64,000 nucleotides of DNA from Rhodococcus aetherivorans (GTDB taxonomy: Bacteria; Actinomycetota; Actinomycetes; Mycobacteriales; Mycobacteriaceae), in NCBI RefSeq assembly GCF_011058165.1, contig NZ_JAALEG010000007.1, forward strand, positions 62,001 to 126,000. The letters are read 5' to 3'. Below the pieces are notes generated by a model that saw nothing but the letters and a program-made list of their open reading frames with translations, made no database searches and was not told the origin of the DNA. A program made the position numbers and the translations under genes. Shown piece by piece: positions 54,073 to 62,607 of the stretch; position 1 is the stretch's first letter, and each line of letters opens with the position of its first letter.

Positions 54073-55055
54073 CCGACCCCGCCTTCCTGCAGCTGCCCGA
54101 CCTCGCGTCCCGGACCCTCGCCGGCTCCGTGGTGTACGCCAACGACGAACTGTTCGCCCAGCGGGAGAATCTCGTCACCCCGGAACCCCCGGCCTTCGAC
54201 ACCGGGGACTTCGGGCACAAGGGCAAGGTGTACGACGGCTGGGAGACCCGTCGGCGCCGCGAACCCGGCCACGACTTCGCGATCGTCCGGCTCGGGGTGC
54301 CCGGAGTCGTGCGCGGCGTGGTGATCGACACCGCATGGTTCACCGGCAACTACCCGCCGTTCGCCTCGGTGGACGCCGTCGAGACGGAGGGGTATCCGAC
54401 ACCGGACCAGCTGCTCGCGGCGCCGTGGCAGCCGATCCTCGACAAGGTGGCCCTCGCCGGGGACACCGCCAACACCTTCGCGGTCGACAGCGAATTCCGA
54501 TGGACACACCTGCGGCTCAACATCTTTCCCGACGGCGGGGTGGCCCGGCTGCGGGTGCACGGCGAGCCCCGGCCCGACCCGGCGTTCCTCACCGGGACGA
54601 TCGACCTCGCCGCGCTCGAGCACGGGGCCGACGTGGTGGACTGCTCGAACCGCTTCTACTCGTCCCCGCGCAACATCATCGCCCCCGGCCGGGCGCGGCA
54701 CATGGGCGAGGGCTGGGAGAACGCCCGCCGCCGCGACGGCGGCAACGACCATGTGGTGGTGCGCCTGGCCGGGGAGGGCCACGTCGACCACGTCGAAATC
54801 GACACCTCGTACTTCGTCGGCAACGCCCCCGGGTGGGCACGACTGATCGGAATCCCGGACGGCGCAGCGCTCTCCGACGAATCCGCGTGGGTCGAGCTCG
54901 TGCCGCAGACGGCACTGCTGCCCGACTGCCGGCACCGGTTCCGCGTCGACGCGGCCGTGCCGTTGCGGCACGTGCGGCTCGACGTCTACCCCGACGGGGG
55001 CATCGCCCGGCTGCGCGTGCACGGGCGGTTGACGTCGCCTGCGGCGGAAATCTGA
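54069..55055 (+). CDS. alc: Allantoicase
   Basis: A 328-residue enzyme that hydrolyses allantoate to ureidoglycolate and urea. It has two repeats of the family module: [17 protein letters not shown] with [16 protein letters not shown], and [16 protein letters not shown] with [16 protein letters not shown]. The N-terminus has [17 protein letters not shown]. It starts with GTG overlapping allB by 4 bp and is the last gene before the insertion-sequence cluster. Ureidoglycolate lyase is not seen. Confidence 0.95.
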   Translation: MTDPAFLQLPDLASRTLAGSVVYANDELFAQRENLVTPEPPAFDTGDFGHKGKVYDGWETRRRREPGHDFAIVRLGVPGVVRGVVIDTAWFTGNYPPFASVDAVETEGYPTPDQLLAAPWQPILDKVALAGDTANTFAVDSEFRWTHLRLNIFPDGGVARLRVHGEPRPDPAFLTGTIDLAALEHGADVVDCSNRFYSSPRNIIAPGRARHMGEGWENARRRDGGNDHVVVRLAGEGHVDHVEIDTSYFVGNAPGWARLIGIPDGAALSDESAWVELVPQTALLPDCRHRFRVDAAVPLRHVRLDVYPDGGIARLRVHGRLTSPAAEI

Positions 55056-55056
55056 C

Positions 55057-55198
55057 TTCCTGCGTGAACGACGGTGCAAGCAGCGGCACGCCGTCGAATG
55101 CGGTATCAACCAACTCGAGCAGAACCGGGCCGTGGCAACTCGATACGACAACTCGCCGTTCGCTACGCGTCTACCGTCCGCATCACCGCGACCAATTA
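55057..55198 (+). pseudogene. Transposase C-terminal remnant (disrupted by IS5-type insertion)
   Basis: One frame reads [25 protein letters not shown]; after a missing base the next frame continues [15 protein letters not shown]. Together they match the C-terminal end common to IS5-group DDE transposases, which usually closes with RYDKLAVRYxATVxITAINxWL. The tail WLR resumes after the inserted element at 56068. The rest of the transposase is gone, so this is a dead fragment directly after the allantoicase stop. Confidence 0.7.
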
Positions 55199-56064
55199 GA
55201 GTATGTCTCATTTGGCCAGTTTCTTGAAGCAGGTCAGCGCAGCAGCGAGTTGGAGAAAGGCAGCGAAGTGCTCACCGTGACGTTCGTAGCGCATCGTCAG
55301 CCGGCGGTAGCCGCTCAGCCACGCCAGGGTGCGTTCGATCTTCCACCGGTACCGCCCGAGACGCTCGCTGCTGTCGACGCCACGGCGAGCGATCCGCGGG
55401 ACGATGCCCCGCTGACGCAGCCACCGACGGTGCACGGGGTAGTCGTAGCCCTTGTCCGCCCGCAACCGGCCGGGTCGCCGGCGCCGCGGACCACGACGCG
55501 ACCGGACCGCCGGGATCGCGGCCACCATGGGCTGCAGCATGACACTGTCGTGGGTGTTCGCCGAGGTCACCGCGGTGACGAGTGGGATCCCGTCGGCGTC
55601 GGTGAGGATGTGGATCTTCGAGCCGTTCTTGCCCCGGTCGACCGGGCTGGGACCGGTCAGAGAGCCCCCCTTTTCGCCCGGACGTGCGCGGCGTCCAGGA
55701 TCGCCGCGGACCAGTCCAGGTCCCCGCCGGCGCCGAGTCGGTCGAGGATTTGGCGGTGCAGCTCGTCGAACACCCCGGCCTTTGCCCAGGCCGCGAAGCG
55801 GCGGTGCGCGGTCGGGACGCTGACCCCGAACGACGGTGGCAGGTGCCGCCAGGCGCAGCCACTGGTGAGCACGTAGACGACGGCGGTGAACACCGCCCGA
55901 TCATCGAGCGCCGCCCGGCCGCCGCCCTGCGGCCTCGGCGAGAACCGAGGCAGCAGCGGTTCGACGATCTCCCACAACGCATCCGGCACCAACCGAGTAG
56001 ACAACGCATCGACCACGCCATGCATCATGCCGTACACAGGATCCGACCCATACAAGACACGCTC
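55199..56064 (-). mobile_element. IS5-family (IS427-like) insertion sequence, 866 bp
   Basis: The ends are imperfect inverted repeats: left GAGTATGTCTCATTTGG and right (complement) GAGCGTGTCTTGTATGG, 12 of 17 alike. The element is bounded by a TTA target duplication (55196-55198 and 56065-56067). It encodes a two-frame transposase on the minus strand with an A4G6 shift site. All parts look intact, so it may still be mobile. Confidence 0.88.
55208..56055 (-). CDS. IS5-type transposase, two frames joined by -1 frameshift
   Basis: The upstream frame (56055-55657, 132 residues; [24 protein letters not shown] broken over the N-terminal DUF4096-type domain, [22 protein letters not shown]) ends in a stop after HVRAKRGAL. 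The downstream frame continues from [23 protein letters not shown] and ends at 55208 with [13 protein letters not shown] and CFKKLAK. The junction is AAAAGGGGGG (55665-55674, minus strand), a typical slippery run for -1 shifting. Joined, it gives one DDE transposase of about 270 residues. Confidence 0.85.
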
Positions 56065-56145
56065 TTAGTGGCTCCGGACGGACAACTGATGAAAAACGCC
56101 TAGAGTCTGGGGGTGCTCCGTTCGGCGGCTCGGGGCTGCGCCCGG

Positions 56146-57009
56146 CTACATCTTGGCGTATCTGGCCATGGCGAAGCTGTAGAGGCCGTAGGTGATGATG
56201 CCCACGCCGGCCGCGATGAGGAGGGCAGCTCCATAGGGTTGCGCCCCCACGGTTTTGAAGGCGCCGTCGAGTCCGGTGGCCTTACCGGGCTCGGATTGGC
56301 TGACGGCGAGAATCACCAGCAACCCGATGGCGGCGATGGCCAGACCTTTCGCGATGTACCCGACCATGCCCAGTCGTCGCACGAGAGGACTGGTGGTTCC
56401 TTCGAGGTCGTCGAGGAAGCTGCGACTGACACCCTTGTAGACGTGGTATCCGCCGACCGCGATGATGACCAGCGCCCCCGCGAGGAGGACGATCGTACCG
56501 GCGGTGGTCTGCATCAGGCGGGCCGTGATGCCCGCACTCTGCCCGCTGCTGGACTTGCCGCTGCCGCGGGCGAAACCGAACGCGGAAAATGCGAAAGCGA
56601 AGTAGACCACCGCCAGGGAAAGGGCCTTGAGACGATCGATCACCTCCGATTTCTTGCTGTCGGCGTCCGGTCGGGACGAACTGCCGAGCGCCGCTTCGGC
56701 GAGCCGCCACAGTCCCATGATTGCGAACGCGACGACGCCCACCCACAGCGCTGCGATGCCGCCCGGCTTTGCGGCCAGTTCCGTCATGGCGCCGGATTGG
56801 TCGGCGGTGCCGGCTGCGCCGCCGAGCGCGAGCCGGATGGCGATGTAGCCGATGATCAGGTGCACGATGCCGCTCACGACGAACCCCGCGCGGGCGAATC
56901 GTTCGAAGATGCTGTTCTGGGCCAGACGGCCCGCGGTGGAGGACGAGTTGGCGTACGACGGCGGCGAAGAGCTCGCGGCGGGTGCCGAGGAAGGGGTGGT
57001 GTCAGGCAT
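56146..57009 (-). CDS. DUF1206 membrane protein
   Basis: A 287-residue integral membrane protein with about six helices in three pairs, the DUF1206 repeat pattern: FARAGFVVSGIVHLIIGYIAI, then a second unit around LKALSLAVVYFAFAFSAFGFARG, and a third around MVGYIAKGLAIAAIGLLVILA. The first 35 residues are Ser/Pro/Ala-rich and cytoplasmic. It overlaps the desaturase stop by 8 bp and so is co-expressed with it. The family is common in actinobacteria, of unknown function, perhaps in membrane stress. Confidence 0.88.
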   Translation of the reverse strand: MPDTTPSSAPAASSSPPSYANSSSTAGRLAQNSIFERFARAGFVVSGIVHLIIGYIAIRLALGGAAGTADQSGAMTELAAKPGGIAALWVGVVAFAIMGLWRLAEAALGSSSRPDADSKKSEVIDRLKALSLAVVYFAFAFSAFGFARGSGKSSSGQSAGITARLMQTTAGTIVLLAGALVIIAVGGYHVYKGVSRSFLDDLEGTTSPLVRRLGMVGYIAKGLAIAAIGLLVILAVSQSEPGKATGLDGAFKTVGAQPYGAALLIAAGVGIITYGLYSFAMARYAKM

Positions 57010-58258
57010 GGCGATCGTCCCATGTTGGTGGTGGAATTCTCCGTCGGCGGGTGCGACGGTTCGTGGGCAGGGTGCGTAGGGCTGTCCGTAGCCCGATGCG
57101 GGAAGCCGGAGCACCTCCGCCCGTCTCACGCAAGGCACGGAATTTCAGTTCGGAGGCCGTCTCGGGGGCATCGTCGGCGGTCGCTCGCAGGAACCGGTCG
57201 GGCAGTGCGAGTTTGTGGATGGTGCGCAGCGTCAGCAGGTACTGCCGTGCAAGGGGACCGGTGGTGTAGGGCAGGTCGTACTTCTCGCACAGCGCTTGCA
57301 CCCTGGTGGAGATTTCCGCATAGCGGTTGCTGGGGAGATCGGGAAACAGGTGATGCTCGATCTGGTAGCAGAGGTTGCCGCTCAGGAACGCCATCACCGG
57401 GCCGGCCCGGAAGTTGGCCGCGCCGAGCATCTGCCGCAGGTACCATTCGGCCCTCGTCTCGTTCTCGAGTTCGGCGAGGGTGAACTTCTCGGCGCCGTCG
57501 GGGAAGTGCCCGCAGAAGATCACCACGTACGCCCACACGTTCCGCACCAGATTCGCGGTCAGGTTCGCCGTCAGCGTTCGCCGCCAGCGGCGTCCGCTGA
57601 GGGCGGGAAAGAGCAGGTAGTCCTTGCCCGTCTGACGGGCGATCTTCCCGATCAGCGCTCGGAAGTGGGCGGATTTCTCGGCAGCGGTGCCGACGCGGTC
57701 CTGTTCGGAGTACAGGTCGTGCAGAGCGATGCCCCATTCGAACGTGGCTGCCAGCAACAGATTCCGCAGCGGTTGCAACAGATGTTCGGGCTTCCAGGGC
57801 TGGTCACGAGTGATGCGGAGGACACCGTAGCCGAGGTCGTCGTCCATTCCGACGATGTTGCTGAACATGTGATGGCGGTAGTTGTGGGAGTAGCGCCACT
57901 GCGACGAGAGGCCGGCCATGTCCCATTCCCAGTTGCTGGAGTGGATTTCCGGGTCGTTCATCCAGTCCCATTGACCGTGGGAGACGTTGTGGCCGATCTC
58001 CATGTTCTCCACACTCTTGGCCACGCCGAGCGCCGCCGTTCCGAGGACCCAGCCCACCGGGCCCCTGGTGCCGTAGATCACCAGCCGCGCAGCGGTATCC
58101 AGTAGCCGCTGGAGGCCGATGGTGCGGCGGATGTAGGCGGCATCGGCCTCACCGAGCGACTCGGTGACGTCATGGCGAATGCTGGTGAGCTCGTCGCTGA
58201 GTGCCTCGACGTCCTCGTCGGTGAGGTGTGCGTATTCCTTGATATCGGAGATGGCCAT
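57002..58258 (-). CDS. Membrane fatty-acid (acyl-CoA/acyl-lipid) desaturase
   Basis: This 418-residue desaturase has the three histidine boxes HNVSH (residues 90-94), HNYRHH (125-130) and QIEHH (299-303), and a basic C-terminal tail (RRTRRRRIPPP). Hydrophobic segments between them anchor it. It belongs to the DesA3-like group that introduces a double bond in acyl chains with electrons from a ferredoxin/oxidoreductase. The start at 58258 (MAISDIKEYAHL) fits the family. With DUF1206 it probably adjusts membrane fluidity; no dedicated reductase is adjacent. Confidence 0.92.
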   Translation of the reverse strand: MAISDIKEYAHLTDEDVEALSDELTSIRHDVTESLGEADAAYIRRTIGLQRLLDTAARLVIYGTRGPVGWVLGTAALGVAKSVENMEIGHNVSHGQWDWMNDPEIHSSNWEWDMAGLSSQWRYSHNYRHHMFSNIVGMDDDLGYGVLRITRDQPWKPEHLLQPLRNLLLAATFEWGIALHDLYSEQDRVGTAAEKSAHFRALIGKIARQTGKDYLLFPALSGRRWRRTLTANLTANLVRNVWAYVVIFCGHFPDGAEKFTLAELENETRAEWYLRQMLGAANFRAGPVMAFLSGNLCYQIEHHLFPDLPSNRYAEISTRVQALCEKYDLPYTTGPLARQYLLTLRTIHKLALPDRFLRATADDAPETASELKFRALRETGGGAPASRIGLRTALRTLPTNRRTRRRRIPPPTWDDRHA

Positions 58259-58282
58259 GGTGCGCTCCAGGTTCCGGACGAG

Positions 58283-58306
58283 CCCCACCCGGAACGCCGG
58301 GTGGGG
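58283..58306 (-). terminator. Hairpin between DUF6131 and desaturase genes
   Basis: CCCCACCCGG (58283-58292) pairs perfectly with 58297-58306 around a 4-nt loop. It lies 30 bp beyond the DUF6131 stop on the minus strand. Confidence 0.65.
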
Positions 58307-58335
58307 GCGGCGCCCGGTGCGGCCTCAGGGCCGGG

Positions 58336-58491
58336 TCAGTAGTAGTGGCGTCGGCCTGCCACCGCGTGGCCCATCGACCCCATGATCGCCAGGACCACTC
58401 CGATGAGGATGAGCGCGACCCCGACATACAACAGGATGGGCAGGCTGATGACCACGCCGACGATGGCGAGGATGATTCCGAGAACGATCAT
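58336..58491 (-). CDS. DUF6131 small membrane protein
   Basis: A 51-residue protein with two hydrophobic helices (MIVLGIILAIVGVVI and LLYVGVALILIGVVLAIMG) and the C-terminal signature GSMGHAVAGRRHYY of DUF6131. Frame is open to a GTG at 58563, but the family begins at MIVLG, so 58491 is chosen. It sits between the CsbD and desaturase genes. Likely a membrane stress protein; no activity is known. Confidence 0.8.
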   Translation of the reverse strand: MIVLGIILAIVGVVISLPILLYVGVALILIGVVLAIMGSMGHAVAGRRHYY

Positions 58492-58581
58492 GAGGACCAA
58501 CTGATTTCGGGTTGTCTTGCTTGTGCGGACGGCAGCCGGTGCGCCGGGCAGCACACGGCGCACCGACGCGAGAAGCGGAAT

Positions 58582-58755
58582 CTAGTGTTTGAAGGCGTCC
58601 TTGATCTTGGCGCCGGACTGCTTGAGGTTGCCCTTGACCTGGTCGGCCCGTCCTTCGGCTTCGAGGCTGCGATTCCGGGTGGCCCTGCCGAACACCTTCT
58701 TCACCGAGCCCTTGGCGGCCTCGGCCGAATGCGCGAACTTTGTACGCATACTCAT
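58582..58755 (-). CDS. CsbD family stress-response protein
   Basis: A 57-residue hydrophilic protein, MSMRTKFAHSAEAAKG at the start, with the family core ATRNRSLEAEGRADQVKGNL and KIKDAFKH at the end. The ATG at 58755 is followed by an in-frame second ATG. CsbD proteins are induced in stationary phase or by general stress. It is upstream of DUF6131 with a 90-bp gap, on the same strand. Confidence 0.85.
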   Translation of the reverse strand: MSMRTKFAHSAEAAKGSVKKVFGRATRNRSLEAEGRADQVKGNLKQSGAKIKDAFKH

Positions 58756-58830
58756 GACGGGTTCATCTTCCTCTGGTGTTTCGCCGGCGCGGACGCGCCG
58801 GTCGTGGATGAATCGGTACCGGGCCGACCG

Positions 58831-59295
58831 TCAGTGTGTGACGCCGTGGCGCACGGTGGCTTGACCTGTTCGGTGACCGAACGGGTGTCGCCAGTCACGT
58901 CGCCCGTCGTGCTGGTCGCGGTGGTTCGTCCCGTGCGGTGTCCTGTCGACTGTATCCGGGTTCGCGGAGGCCATCTCGCGCTGTTCGGCGAGGCGGTCCC
59001 GATCCTGGTACGCATCCGCTGTTTCGCGGCGGGATTCTGTCAGGTCGTGGCGGGCGACACGGCCACGCCGGGAGGTGCGCCGGGCGCCGGCAAGGAGCAT
59101 GCTGAGCCCGATGAGCCCTACTGCGCCGACGACGATGCCGTAGAGGAACAGCGTGCCGGTGGAGCCGGTGACGTGATAGCCGAACACGGCAAACCCGTCG
59201 GTCACGGCGTGCCCGTCACCGCTGTTGCTCAGCACGCCGGTGAGTCCGACAATCACGGCGGCGAGAAGGACGATGAGTCCGAAGATGATGATCAT
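58831..59295 (-). CDS. Membrane protein of unknown function
   Basis: A 154-residue protein with two hydrophobic helices (IIIFGLIVLLAAVIVGLTGVL at residues 2-22 and LFLYGIVVGAVGLIGLSMLLAG at about 49-70) and a long, very hydrophilic C-terminal half rich in Arg, Asp and His. The helix-helix-basic tail pattern recurs in actinobacterial small membrane proteins, but I cannot name the family. It is divergent from the TetR gene and may be its target. Confidence 0.7.
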   Translation of the reverse strand: MIIIFGLIVLLAAVIVGLTGVLSNSGDGHAVTDGFAVFGYHVTGSTGTLFLYGIVVGAVGLIGLSMLLAGARRTSRRGRVARHDLTESRRETADAYQDRDRLAEQREMASANPDTVDRTPHGTNHRDQHDGRRDWRHPFGHRTGQATVRHGVTH

Positions 59296-59359
59296 GGCGG
59301 CCTCCCGGGCCTACGTCGTGAGACTCAGTCAACGCCGAAATCCACCGTATGTCAACACT

Positions 59360-59398
59360 GTAGGTCTACTGCCAAGACCTACGGTAAAGGCCTACGGT
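59360..59398. promoter_or_regulatory. Candidate TetR operator
   Basis: GTAGGTC-N9-GACCTAC (59360-59382) is a perfect 7-bp inverted repeat; CCTACGGT occurs twice as a direct repeat (59378-59385, 59391-59398) and once inverted (ACCGTA at 59344). The cluster lies between the divergent membrane-protein and TetR genes. Confidence 0.6.
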
Positions 59399-59428
59399 GG
59401 GAGGCAATGAGTGAAGGAAGTGTTTGTG

Positions 59429-60154
59429 ATGGCCAAGGCCCCCGCTGATCGCACGCCCCGCTCCGGCAAGGGTCGGGTCCCGGACGGCGGCCCGATCACC
59501 CGACAGCGAATCCTGACGGCCGCACTCGAGATCATCGACCGCGACGGAATCGACGCACTGTCCATGCGTCGCCTCGGCAAAGCCCTCGACCGCGACCCGA
59601 TGACCCTCTACCGTCACGCCCCGAACAAGGCCGCTCTCCTCGACGCCGTCGCCGAGAACGTCCTCGAACAGCTCGAGGTCGACACCGACGACGGCGACTG
59701 GGTAACTCAACTCCGGGAGGTCGCCCGGGGCTTCCGCCGGTTGGCGCTCGACCATCCCCACGTTGTCCCGCTCCTGGTCACCCGGCCCCTGGCGACGCCC
59801 CTCGGACTGCGGCCGCTGGGAACACTGCGCCCGCTGGAAGACATCCTCACCTTGCTCACCCGGGCCGGCTTCACCGCGACTGATGCCCTGCACGTCTACC
59901 GGGCTTTGTTCGGATTCCTCCACGGTCACGTCCTCAGCGAGCTCCAGGAACTCGTCGAACGACCCGACGAGCACGACGATCTGCTACGCCTGGGACTGCA
60001 CCGCCTACCGATCGGCGACTTCCCCCTCCTGCGCGGCCTCGCACCGGTACTGGCGTCCTACGACGGCGCCGCGGAACTCGAACGCGGCCTCGACATCCTG
60101 TTCACCGGACTCACCGCGACACTGACCTCCCTCGACGGCCCAGTCGCGCGGTGA
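59429..60154 (+). CDS. TetR family regulator (tetracycline-repressor C-domain type)
   Basis: A 241-residue protein: HTH at residues about 25-70 (ITRQRILTAALEIIDRDG, ALSMRRLGKALDRDPMTLYRH) and a C-terminal TetR_C-type domain with LREVARGFRRLALDHPHVVPLL. The start at 59429 follows AAGGAAG at good spacing; a GTG at 59411 is possible. It faces the stress and membrane genes across a region with repeated CCTACGGT sites, so it probably controls them and itself. The ligand is unknown. Confidence 0.88.
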   Translation: MAKAPADRTPRSGKGRVPDGGPITRQRILTAALEIIDRDGIDALSMRRLGKALDRDPMTLYRHAPNKAALLDAVAENVLEQLEVDTDDGDWVTQLREVARGFRRLALDHPHVVPLLVTRPLATPLGLRPLGTLRPLEDILTLLTRAGFTATDALHVYRALFGFLHGHVLSELQELVERPDEHDDLLRLGLHRLPIGDFPLLRGLAPVLASYDGAAELERGLDILFTGLTATLTSLDGPVAR

Positions 60155-60159
60155 TCCCA

Positions 60160-60470
60160 CGACGGCGAGTCGTCGGTCGATCGTCGCCGCGGGCATCCCC
60201 TGAGCAGGACGGTGGTCCCGTCGCGGATGTCCGGTTCCGGGAACGACCGCAACACGGGCACCAGATCGCTCAGGATCGGGGCCAGACGCTTGCCTGACGG
60301 CATCGCGAGCACCGCCCACCAAACACCAGCGCGGCCACAACCTTCGGTCCGAATTTCGGCGGCCGACGCACGGGGTCGCACCACCGTCGGTGTCAGTGTC
60401 GACCGCAAGGCCTTGCAGACATGGTCCCGATTCCGGCCGGTCGTGGCACACAACTCGACGAGGGAGCACA
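60160..60470 (-). pseudogene. Integrase-type transposase remnant
   Basis: On the minus strand one frame reads LVELCATTGRNRDHVCKALR, then GVWWAVLAMPSGKRLAPILS and DLVPVLRSF; after a shift the next frame continues MPAATIDRRLA. This order (LDELCxxTGxxRxxARKALR, WAVLGAPAGKRLAP, MSAATIDRRLA) is the N-terminal part of a common actinobacterial integrase-core transposase. The catalytic part is missing and the frame is broken, so it is decayed. It fills the otherwise empty 438-bp gap between the TetR and MoxR genes. Confidence 0.6.
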
Positions 60471-60592
60471 TCAGGCCCGAGCCGGCCGGGTCGAGGCAGG
60501 GCCCCGGCTGCACGTCGAGGCAATGGTGCCTTTCCGGACTTCCGGAGCTCCGAAAGGACGCCACGGCAGCGGCGCTGCCATAGGCTCGCAGC

Positions 60593-61483
60593 ATGACGGC
60601 ATCGGCGGCGATCGGCTCACCGGAGGAGCTGGCGCGGGCGCTGGACACGACGGGCTATCTCGCCGACGACGGCCTCGCAACGGTCGCCTTCCTGGCGCTG
60701 CGCATGGGCCGCCCGCTGTTCTGCGAGGGGGAACCCGGCACCGGCAAGACATCGCTGGCCATTGCCCTCGCCGACGCGCTGGCCCTGCCGCTGATCCGGT
60801 TGCAGTGCCACGAGGGCATCGATGCGTCCCAGGCCCTCTACGACTGGGACTTCCCCCGGCAGTTGCTGCACCTGCGCACCCTCGAGGCCGCGAGCGGCGG
60901 CCACCTGGAGGCCGAGGAGGCGGAACGCTCGCTGTACACCGAGCGGTTCCTGCTGGCGCGGCCCCTGCTGCAGGCGCTCACCGACGCGCCGTGCGTGCTG
61001 CTCGTCGACGAGATCGACCGGGCCGACGACGAGTTCGAGGCGTTCCTGCTGCAGGTGCTGGACGAGAACGCCGTCACCATTCCCGAGCTCGGGCAGGTGC
61101 GGGCGCGGACGCCGCCGCTGGTGGTGCTCACCTCCAACCGCACCCGCGAGGTGCACGACGCCCTCAAACGCCGCTGCCTGTACCACTGGCTCGAACATCC
61201 CGACCTCGCGCGGGAGGTGGAGATCCTGCGCCGCCGCATCCCGGGCATCGCCGAACACCTCGCGGAGCAGGTCGCCCACGCGGTGCAGACCATGCGCGGG
61301 ATGGATCTGCTCAAGCCGCCCGGCGTCGCCGAGTCGCTGGACTGGGCCCGAGCGCTGCGCGAACTCGACCGCGACGTGCTCGACGCGACGACCGCGGCCG
61401 CGACGCTGGGCGCCGTCCTCAAGTACCGGGAGGACCTCGACCGGGTGGTCCGCACCGGGCTCGACCGGCTCCTGACGGGGTGA
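60593..61483 (+). CDS. MoxR-type AAA ATPase (CoxD-like)
   Basis: A 296-residue AAA+ ATPase with Walker A GEPGTGKTS (residues 46-54), Walker B LLVDEID (136-142), sensor motif VVLTSNRTREVHDALKRRCLYHW and a C-terminal lid. Together with the VWA protein 9 bp downstream and XdhC it resembles the CoxD-CoxE-CoxF maturation set for molybdenum hydroxylases, where CoxD remodels the active-site cluster. No hydroxylase subunit genes are in the window. Confidence 0.9.
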   Translation: MTASAAIGSPEELARALDTTGYLADDGLATVAFLALRMGRPLFCEGEPGTGKTSLAIALADALALPLIRLQCHEGIDASQALYDWDFPRQLLHLRTLEAASGGHLEAEEAERSLYTERFLLARPLLQALTDAPCVLLVDEIDRADDEFEAFLLQVLDENAVTIPELGQVRARTPPLVVLTSNRTREVHDALKRRCLYHWLEHPDLAREVEILRRRIPGIAEHLAEQVAHAVQTMRGMDLLKPPGVAESLDWARALRELDRDVLDATTAAATLGAVLKYREDLDRVVRTGLDRLLTG

Positions 61484-61491
61484 GGCCCGCG

Positions 61492-62607
61492 ATGACGACG
61501 GCCGCGGACGTCGGAGGTCCCCTCGTCGGGATCGCCGGGTTCACCCGCGCCCTCGCCGCGGCCGGCCTGCCCGTCGCCTCGGACGCCGCCGAGGCCTACG
61601 TGCGCGCCCTGCGCGAGATCGACCTCGGCGACCGCCGGCAGGTGTACTGGACCGGACGTGCCACCCTGTGCCACGACCCCGACGACATCCCCCGCTACGA
61701 CCTCGCGTTCGAAAGCTGGTTCGGGGGAACGGCACCCGGCGTGACGTCGCCGCAGACCCGCACCCCGCGTCGGGCCCGCATCGCCGGACTCACATCCACG
61801 GGGGGTGACGAGACCGCCGGGGAGGGTCCGGAACTGCGGGTCGCCGCGGACGACGCCGACGTGCTCCGCCGTCGCGACATCGCGGAACTGTCCGACGCCG
61901 AGCGGGCGCACCTCGCCGAGCTGATCGCCACGCTGCATCCGCGACCGCCCACCCGCCCGGCGATGCGGCTGCGCCCGTCGCGCCGGGGCCGCATCGACCC
62001 GCGCCGCACGGTGCGCCGGATGCTCGCGGCCGGGGGCGAGCCCGTCCGGCCGAGCCGGCACGGCAAGGCGACCCGTGCGCGCCGGGTGGTGCTGCTGCTC
62101 GACGTCTCCGGATCGATGAGCCCCTACGCGGACGCGCTGCTGCGGTTCGCGCACGTGGTGACCCGCGCCGATCCCGCCCACACCGAGGTGTTCTCCCTCG
62201 GCACACGCCTGACGCGGCTGTCGCGCGCGCTGCGGGCCCGCGACCCGGAACTCGCCCTCGCCGCGGCGGGCCGGGCGGTCCCCGACTGGGCGGGCGGCAC
62301 CCGGCTCGGCGAGACCCTGCGGGCGTTCCTGGACCGGTGGGGCCGTCGTGGGCTCGCGCGCGGTGCCGTCGTGGTGATCTTCTCGGACGGCTGGGAACGC
62401 GGCGATCCCGGCCTGCTCGCCGAGCAGCTCGCCCAGCTGCGCCGCCTCGCCCGCGCCGTGCTGTGGGTCAACCCGCACGCCGGGGCGGCCGGGTACGAGC
62501 CGGTGCAGTCCGGCATCGCGGCCGCCCTGCCGCATCTCGACCGTCTGCTCGCCGGGCACAGCCTCGCGACGCTGCAGGAACTGCTGGAGGAGGTCCACCG
62601 TGCGTGA
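61492..62607 (+). CDS. VWA domain protein, CoxE-like
   Basis: This 371-residue protein has a C-terminal von Willebrand A domain with the MIDAS motif DVSGSMS at about residues 204-210, a threonine in GGTRLGETL and FSDGWERGD. The N-terminal half resembles CoxE. A GTG overlapping the MoxR stop could be an earlier start; ATG 61492 is preferred by motif spacing. Paired MoxR-VWA proteins act as a chaperone unit, here probably for a molybdenum enzyme. It overlaps the XdhC gene by 8 bp. Confidence 0.88.
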   Translation: MTTAADVGGPLVGIAGFTRALAAAGLPVASDAAEAYVRALREIDLGDRRQVYWTGRATLCHDPDDIPRYDLAFESWFGGTAPGVTSPQTRTPRRARIAGLTSTGGDETAGEGPELRVAADDADVLRRRDIAELSDAERAHLAELIATLHPRPPTRPAMRLRPSRRGRIDPRRTVRRMLAAGGEPVRPSRHGKATRARRVVLLLDVSGSMSPYADALLRFAHVVTRADPAHTEVFSLGTRLTRLSRALRARDPELALAAAGRAVPDWAGGTRLGETLRAFLDRWGRRGLARGAVVVIFSDGWERGDPGLLAEQLAQLRRLARAVLWVNPHAGAAGYEPVQSGIAAALPHLDRLLAGHSLATLQELLEEVHRA

